This document shows positions 63,601 through 64,000 of a stretch of DNA of 64,000 nucleotides, one piece after another (the first letter of the stretch is position 1; every line of letters begins with the position of its first letter). The notes below the pieces were generated by a model, which worked only from the letters and a program-made list of their open reading frames with translations, ran no database searches and was not told where the DNA came from. The DNA comes from Citrobacter amalonaticus (GTDB taxonomy: Bacteria > Pseudomonadota > Gammaproteobacteria > Enterobacterales > Enterobacteriaceae). Made by a program: the position numbers and the translations under genes. Where the stretch lies: positions 557,845-621,844 of the forward strand of contig NZ_JAGTXM010000006.1 of the NCBI RefSeq assembly GCF_018252635.1. Reading direction: 5' to 3'.

Positions 63601-64000
63601 CGTGGCGATGCCGTCGGCGAGTTTTGCCATATCGGCTTTGGGTACGGTCAGGGTCCAGGAGCCGTTCGTGACGGTGGCATCATACGTTTTGCCGTTCAGC
63701 GTCACCTTAACGGTGACAACGTCGCTGCCACAGGTGCCGGTGAGCGTCAGGTCGGCGCCTTTCTCGGCGGCGTTGATGATGTCATCAGCGGTGACCCTGT
63801 CGATAGCCACCGCCGGACCGGTAAGGTCGGTGGTGATGTCGCGGGTGACGCTGCCCTTGTTGCCGGCGGTGTCAGAGACCTCAGCTTTAATGGTGGCGGT
63901 GCCGGCTTCCAGCGCCGTCACATCGGCTGCCGGGACGCCCACGCTCCACTTGCCGTCTGCGTCAGTGGTGGTGGTGTACGTTTTACCGTTCAGCGTTACG
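48622..64000 (-). CDS. Giant repetitive Ig-like adhesin secreted by type I system (5' end cut by window)
   Basis: One open minus-strand frame of at least 5,125 codons runs from the window edge to a stop at 48622. The N-terminus is off the right edge; the apparent start at 63942 is only an internal GTG valine codon. Domains from N to C: about 37 Ig-like repeats of about 100 residues with the signature D-D-V-I-N-A-E (52.64-64.0 kb); five repeats of a second Ig-like type (51.05-52.64); a linker; a FG-GAP/VCBS propeller with six DxDxDGxxD calcium motifs (49.68-50.58); an UnbV-like domain (49.44-49.68); and a VCA0849-type C-terminal secretion region with a single RTX-like GGNDA nonapeptide (48.62-49.33). 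It resembles SiiE and BapA in plan, but the propeller is not part of either as I know them. Plus-strand frames here are shadows. Confidence 0.92.
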   Translation of the reverse strand, partial: VTLNGKTYTTTTDADGKWSVGVPAADVTALEAGTATIKAEVSDTAGNKGSVTRDITTDLTGPAVAIDRVTADDIINAAEKGADLTLTGTCGSDVVTVKVTLNGKTYDATVTNGSWTLTVPKADMAKLADGIATVTALATDTTGNTTTVTRDFSVAADSTHLPTVTINALGDDLLNAAEVAADQTITGKVTNAAEGDTVKVTLNSTDYTATVAADLTWSVTVPAADLAAIAEGKTTLTAEVTAANGNTGSATRDITVDTSAPVITIDKVAGDDIVNAKEHNEALFITGSTTGALAGDKITVTIGDKNYETVAGTDGKWQVALTPAEVKALTDDFTVTATVTDTAKNQGSSARDVVVHTTLPVITIDTVSTDDVINVAEKGQPLTISGTCDQPGATISLSLNGQTYSDIIADADGKWSVTVPAEKVNTLSDGAMTFNASVTDADGNEGTASHTITVDTQLPGIAIDTFCTDNIIDATEIGSAHELSGTVTHAKAGDIVTLHIGAHEYTATVQADLTWKVSISSADLKDLGDGLTTITAEVTNACGNTGSGKLDVSVQAGLPGLHVNPVTGDNVVNAIEHSGEVNITGSCSGYEAGTTVSVTVNGQAYSATVEADGLWSLTVPAADVALWDGLETIVATATNAAGEKVTEVHNFTVDLSGAAIVIDPITEDNVINAKEKGESLTLSGATTGIEAGQFVTIRFAGKSFDAQVDADGKWSVNIDPEELSGLESGAALVVASVSNVAGDTCHTARAYLISLNTPDVHITSLAGGDNVVNIAEHEQSLIITGDSSATPGCKVIVTLNGQNYETVIKADGTWQVTVPAEDVQALDSAEESYNVQVSVTDRYGNPGSTESALSFDRVAPEVTIDPVTDDNVINNAEHSELQVISGSSKNATPGDVVEITIDGHTWKTYVEDDGTWSYGVPASVIITLANGEQNVTVTITDKAGNSASSTRTFTVNTTLPSITIETTVAGDDIINAQETKQPLTISGTTDAADGSVIIVSFHDGQSYTAIAADGAWEVMVPVIDLQGLEDGEWTITAMVIDSDRNHAQATHEVTVDTKLPVITFDTFATDNQLNYSESQTAQTLSGHVTNLQPGDTITIKVGDKTYSDVEIKEDLSWSISLPVEDLAALAQGEITITAGATTTPAGNHTDSTLVINVDTVVPVITINTIAGDNTLNNAEYSQAQIVSGSVTGAEPGDKVTITLGNKTYTVTLDDDNFWSVGISAADLALLSDGTVDVKVSVTDKAGNSAEKTQPVVIDTVAPVVTIDAISEGVINLSEQNSALEISGTCNADTISVKVTFNGVEYTAECANGIWAVTVPADVIAQLASSTMTATVVATDAAGNTTQIAGSVIIDFTTPAITIHPLGDDTLNAAETGSDQTLSGTVSGAKAGDKVTVFINGVAYGEPVEVKADLTWEITIAAEDLADYADGALVIDASVTNSHGNTGESSRTLTVDTTAPTIEIINIAVDDILNINEHSTTQIITGKTTGVEEGTKVTVTLNGKEYFAWTDADGNWQTIVSADDIAALPQANDISISAKISDKAGNSATAEKTLTVDLTPPELDMNKIAGDDIINATEKNGTAVITGTCDQPGATVSITLNGTTWQTVADSEGNWSVTLPADAVAALPEGKSNVLVAVTDESGNETRVVNTLTVDTRLPVITINTFCGDNIIDETEIGKDQLLSGKVSGASAGDTVIIHVGTHDYTATVGTDLKWSVRISAADLKELGEGPHSISVEVTNTRGNTGTAAHDISIQAGLPGIYIMKVTGDDVINAIEMQENVAIAGACTGLDIGTQITVSINGKDYTAVVQAGNLWAVDVPAADVALWTGTEEIIVTAVSADNQTITGTHNITVDNSAVAIVINRIATDNVINAAEKGEMLVISGKTTGIEANQLVDITFAGKAYQAVVKADGTWSITVSATDMISLENGVVMVDATAKNAKGEDCSSSRAVLVATDLPTVQIITMAGGDSIINIAESTQPLVINGTTGVPAGCKVEVVLNGKTYSTTAKADGTWSLTVPAADVEALTHSDQTVTVNAYDRYGNKGTSSSTLSFDLVAPTATFDVVAGDDVINTIEQHTNLIISGSSKDSTEGDLVTLQIGAKTYTTTVDAEGKWTVGVPASVISALPEGENSLKVTIADKAGNSATTEKIINVIPTLPEVTINTVAGDDIINAAEAGKPVVISGTSNAADGSPVVVSIGGKTWNATVTDGKWSVTVPVIDLNALASGEITVTASVKDEYQNSNATSHTVTVDKNLPVITFDNFATDNIVNVAEALVDQTLSGHAQNVKAGDTLVIHVGTHTYEAVVQSDLSWSVSIAAKDIQSLGDGEKTITADVQTASGNTGSASLNIIIDAGLPELVIGTVSGDNVINALEHNAAVVIQGTCSNVTAGSIVTITIDGVAHEAVVQADGKWQVAFTADEVSEWPAGSVEITASVNNAVGNTTTVAKDITVDLDGPAITINPIAQDNYINAAEKAATLTLTGATIGVEAGCTVVVKFGGKSYTTKVDATGAWKVDVSASDMTALLDGNVTVEVSVVNKAGNRADASQDAIIDSKAPLITIDPIAVDNIINQAEHSASVVISGTSDVGEGKTVSIELNGKTYTALTDAQGKWTVSIPAADVSALTDGVQNIKASVSDDAGNIGTNTAKVTVDTQAPTLAFEDWLFSDDIINTAEHELAQVVSGTSTGLAEGTVVVVKLSGPNGYSKTFVTSVDDVGDWAIGLDAKTIRALANGDFTFTANAMDAAGNPAAQAEHAIKVDTIAPVIAISTTSAGSDDVLNKVEKQTPFIIQGSTDLEDGAVITVTLNGKTYNAEANGGAWSLTIPASDLASLADGSYTVHVIAKDASGNTSTTSKTILVDTQTPVVVISNVTSDNIINSTEAASDQQIYGKVINGAAGDTITVTLNGKTYTTTVNADMTWSVNVPSADLGDLNNGKNTVTVTVTDNHGNISENYTHDFGVAIRTPIITVDTLSGDGVVNKLEHAQSLIISGSAQNLASGDVITVVVSDGTTSKTYYGTVQEDGKTWMAVIPQADVTLWENNATITVTATGKDAYGNMSDAETATAVVNLNQVAITIDPVTADNIVNAAEAADAAGLKITGSTYNAANGDTVTITFNGKEYTANVSNPENQAYGYWTFTIPQEDLTGLKEGNSNIIAVELSSGSGNTAIDARLFTYDPMPPTVLINPITGDNVLIATELGQPLVISGTASQDAAGQTITVTFNELTYTATVNTDGTWSVSVPVADLAELSNGYYDVKAEVSDKSGNPGVTNPIPQVNVRIAPPQVFIDPVSEDNYINAVEHKSSGNLVITGRTLDAEEGAEITLVFNGASYKTTVQADGTWSVSVSAAVVKGLADGEVLVDASIDDGHGNIGHATQVKVIVDTSKPLVTVDTIATDNVINDDERADTDGLTLTGTGSVSEAGQTVTVVFTNGTFTQSYTTTLDASGKWSLNIPQGNIASIESGDYTVTATITDKAGNEGTGSRNVKVDDSKPAIAIDAFTGDDFVNKAEHNKSQIISGTTDAPAGKTVMVILGEGTEFEKTYTATVTSDGKWSVTVPGADLNAFTDGNYRIVAKVDNAIGNHGSAGRAISMDVIAPTIAFAANVAGDDNVVNMAEQVSGIHVGGVTTAEEGQTVTVKFNNGNSYSAIVSPDGTWAVDIPASEFTNLSDGYYPITAVVSDKAGNKSDTAIVMIGVSDLTATLEIDPFTGDNRVNASELAATQHISGTTDAEDDSVVTITLNGKTYTAVVSDGIWTVDVSDIDLAALTDGSYEISASITNSIGNTVTVKETIIVDTVAPTQIVSIDSITEDRGVSTSDFLTSDTSLVINGSLSAALGSNDVVQISLDNGVTWNTVTVDGLNWSYSDPRTLEEGTHHYQVRVIDKAGNVGSQTAQDVVVDTTAPTTSISVASITTDTGYYNDDFITSDTTLTVHGTVSNALSEGEYAQISLDGGVTWQALTMTGTDWEFDCGTRTSSFDCKVRIIDAAGNVGGNDARTIVVDTAAPNDITVAITSISDDTGIAADFKTKDTSLTINGTLSRALASDELLQISMDDGATWVNVACTDTDWSYIDSRTLTDGSHTYKVQIVDLAGNISATADQDVTVVVDTQLSDVTPAVTGIDEDTGISDSDFITNDTSITMYGTLSGVLADNEWAEISVDGGFSWVKVTMDDDTHWHYADPRTLDDGDYFYKIRITDDVGNISNALMQKVTVDTTAPTKTASVSNYTDDVGTAKGNYGTGTTTDDPTPKLNGTLNQVLAAGERVGILRDGVLIGYATVTGTSWSFSDDLAMLAANTYHYKATVMDDAGNMGVASTDFNIVYKPVPGVKALVTAQTTTDKTPLITGTLDTTGGDFLASFYLEVKVNNKTYTSKDGTVVVDIANKTWYLQIPDADAFPSAATGGYTVSTAVKTIIGDTTGPIATGTVTEQNLVTPTFTLGSVGLTALSYTLNSDGSWYINTGCLYKFTDPTKAPGYSMPPPGYQTTINIFADFDRNGVTDLLYMGGNPGGLSWSKSISGYTNLSAAIYGGAMVVFDKNGDGYLDGVATKSSNSSGAYWINNTNGTLSLSTSTGSTAKAATDTQVTSITMGTYVSAVDLDNDGKVDIAAQTYNGNAYAYSALINNGDGTFTWGQSIDDFFATSATATSSSSSRGLFWADFNNDGYMDLYTQSSKGSSNAIFLNNGDGTLVTTGVNITGANTNTVAYLVDWNHDGYMDIIKSSSSNKFQLLTNSGDGKNFTVSTITSAATADGVLALVAFDYDWDGDEDILTVGSTNYPFITNNTNTVEKGTALHFRILDQAGFNVYYGNTVNLYDSKGNRVATQTLNPQYGAAYSGSNTSGIVSFYGLDPSESYSIELLYQENGVSKKMNATVSDAWGDIHTGEANECYILNVGTTGSGTTTGTGYNDILMAKEGSATYNGGGGTILVSDVATWQTDGGLDVIDFKLANTGVTVDLAKTTAQNTGFNTVTLTNIEGVYGSNSADTLSGSTAGNVFEGRGGNDAINISQGGHDTLLYRLINNSVADDGGVGHDVITGFKVGAWESTPNTSRIDVHELLNGYTGNGSAHYINNKATLDSAAGNLADFVKVVQNGDNVEIQIDRDGSGNAHNFTTIATLNNVQTDLATLLANHQLTVV
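49675..50580 (-). other. FG-GAP/VCBS beta-propeller segment of the adhesin
   Basis: Six calcium-loop motifs follow at roughly 35-65 residue intervals: DFDRNGVTD, DKNGDGYLD, DLDNDGKVD, DFNNDGYMD, DWNHDGYMD and DYDWDGDED. Each is followed by a hydrophobic strand and an NNGDGT-like turn in several blades. This is the integrin-alpha/VCBS propeller pattern. Confidence 0.82.
51055..52640 (-). repeat. Five type-2 Ig-like repeats
   Basis: Five units of about 105 residues share (S/T)-x-D-T-(G/S)-x-x-x-x-D-F-x-T-x-D-T-(S/T)-L, I-S-(L/M/V)-D-(G/N/D)-G-x-(T/S)-W and D-x-(A/V)-G-N. The fifth is divergent and resembles the repeats of BapA-type proteins. They sit between the type-1 array and the propeller. 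Confidence 0.82.
52640..64000 (-). repeat. Array of about 37 type-1 Ig-like repeats
   Basis: Each unit of about 300 bp encodes a strand pattern I-x-I-(D/N)-x-(I/V)-x-x-D-(D/N)-x-(I/L)-N-x-x-E, then a G-T-x-x-G-x-x-V-x-V-x-(L/I)-(N/G)-G-K-x-Y, a W-x-V-x-(V/I)-P-x-x-D-(L/V) and a closing D-x-(A/Y)-G-N motif. I counted 37 signatures by eye; the array continues past the window edge. Confidence 0.88.

Noticed and set aside
48622-64000. Regularly spaced repeats that could suggest a CRISPR array
   Set aside because: The period is about 300 bp, the units are divergent, and they are in frame within one long protein gene; no short identical repeats with unique spacers.
63942-64000. Start codon of the adhesin at 63942
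   Set aside because: It is a GTG valine codon inside an Ig unit; the frame stays open and in repeat register to the window edge, so the true start is outside.

Overview
The window is a chromosomal stretch of an enteric bacterium (Enterobacteriaceae). Gene order and protein lengths match the pdu-cob region of Salmonella and Citrobacter almost gene for gene. The giant type I secretion locus and the ERIC repeat suggest Citrobacter or a close relative, but I cannot fix the species from the sequence.

Region 1 (1-16615, minus strand) is a complete, uninterrupted pdu operon, read pduABCDEGHJKLMNOPQSTUVWX from right to left; pduX runs off the left edge. It encodes the shell of a bacterial microcompartment (PduA, B, J, K, N, T, U), the B12-dependent diol dehydratase PduCDE with its reactivase PduGH, cobalamin recycling (PduO, PduS) and the propionaldehyde-processing enzymes (PduP, PduQ, PduL, PduW). 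PduX feeds B12 side-chain synthesis. Divergent to it lie the diffusion facilitator pduF and the AraC-type regulator pocR (17138-19073).

Region 2 (about 19074-36258, plus strand) is the complete anaerobic cobalamin operon cbiABCDETFGHJKLMNQOP-cobUST. Its leader holds a cobalamin riboswitch, then an ERIC repeat, then a hairpin that presents the cbiA ribosome-binding sequence in its loop. The regulon logic is clear: PocR senses propanediol and turns on both B12 synthesis and B12-dependent propanediol breakdown, while the riboswitch shuts synthesis down when coenzyme is plentiful.

Region 3 (36388-43013) is a tRNA-rich junction. It holds erfK (L,D-transpeptidase), two tRNA-Asn genes in inverted orientation on either side of the MATE exporter gene yeeO, a ChpS/ChpB (MazE/MazF-type) toxin-antitoxin pair bracketed by two copies of a 43-bp terminator sequence, then amn and shiA.

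Region 4 (43508-64000) is a type I secretion locus: an outer-membrane channel, an ABC exporter with a degenerate C39-like domain and an HlyD-type adaptor on the plus strand, facing a giant adhesin gene on the minus strand. At least 5,125 codons of the adhesin lie in the window and its 5' end is off the right edge. The adhesin has about 37 Ig-like repeats of one type arranged in a 12-domain higher-order period, five repeats of a second type, a calcium-motif FG-GAP propeller, an UnbV-like domain and a C-terminal secretion signal. It is the least conventional part of the window.
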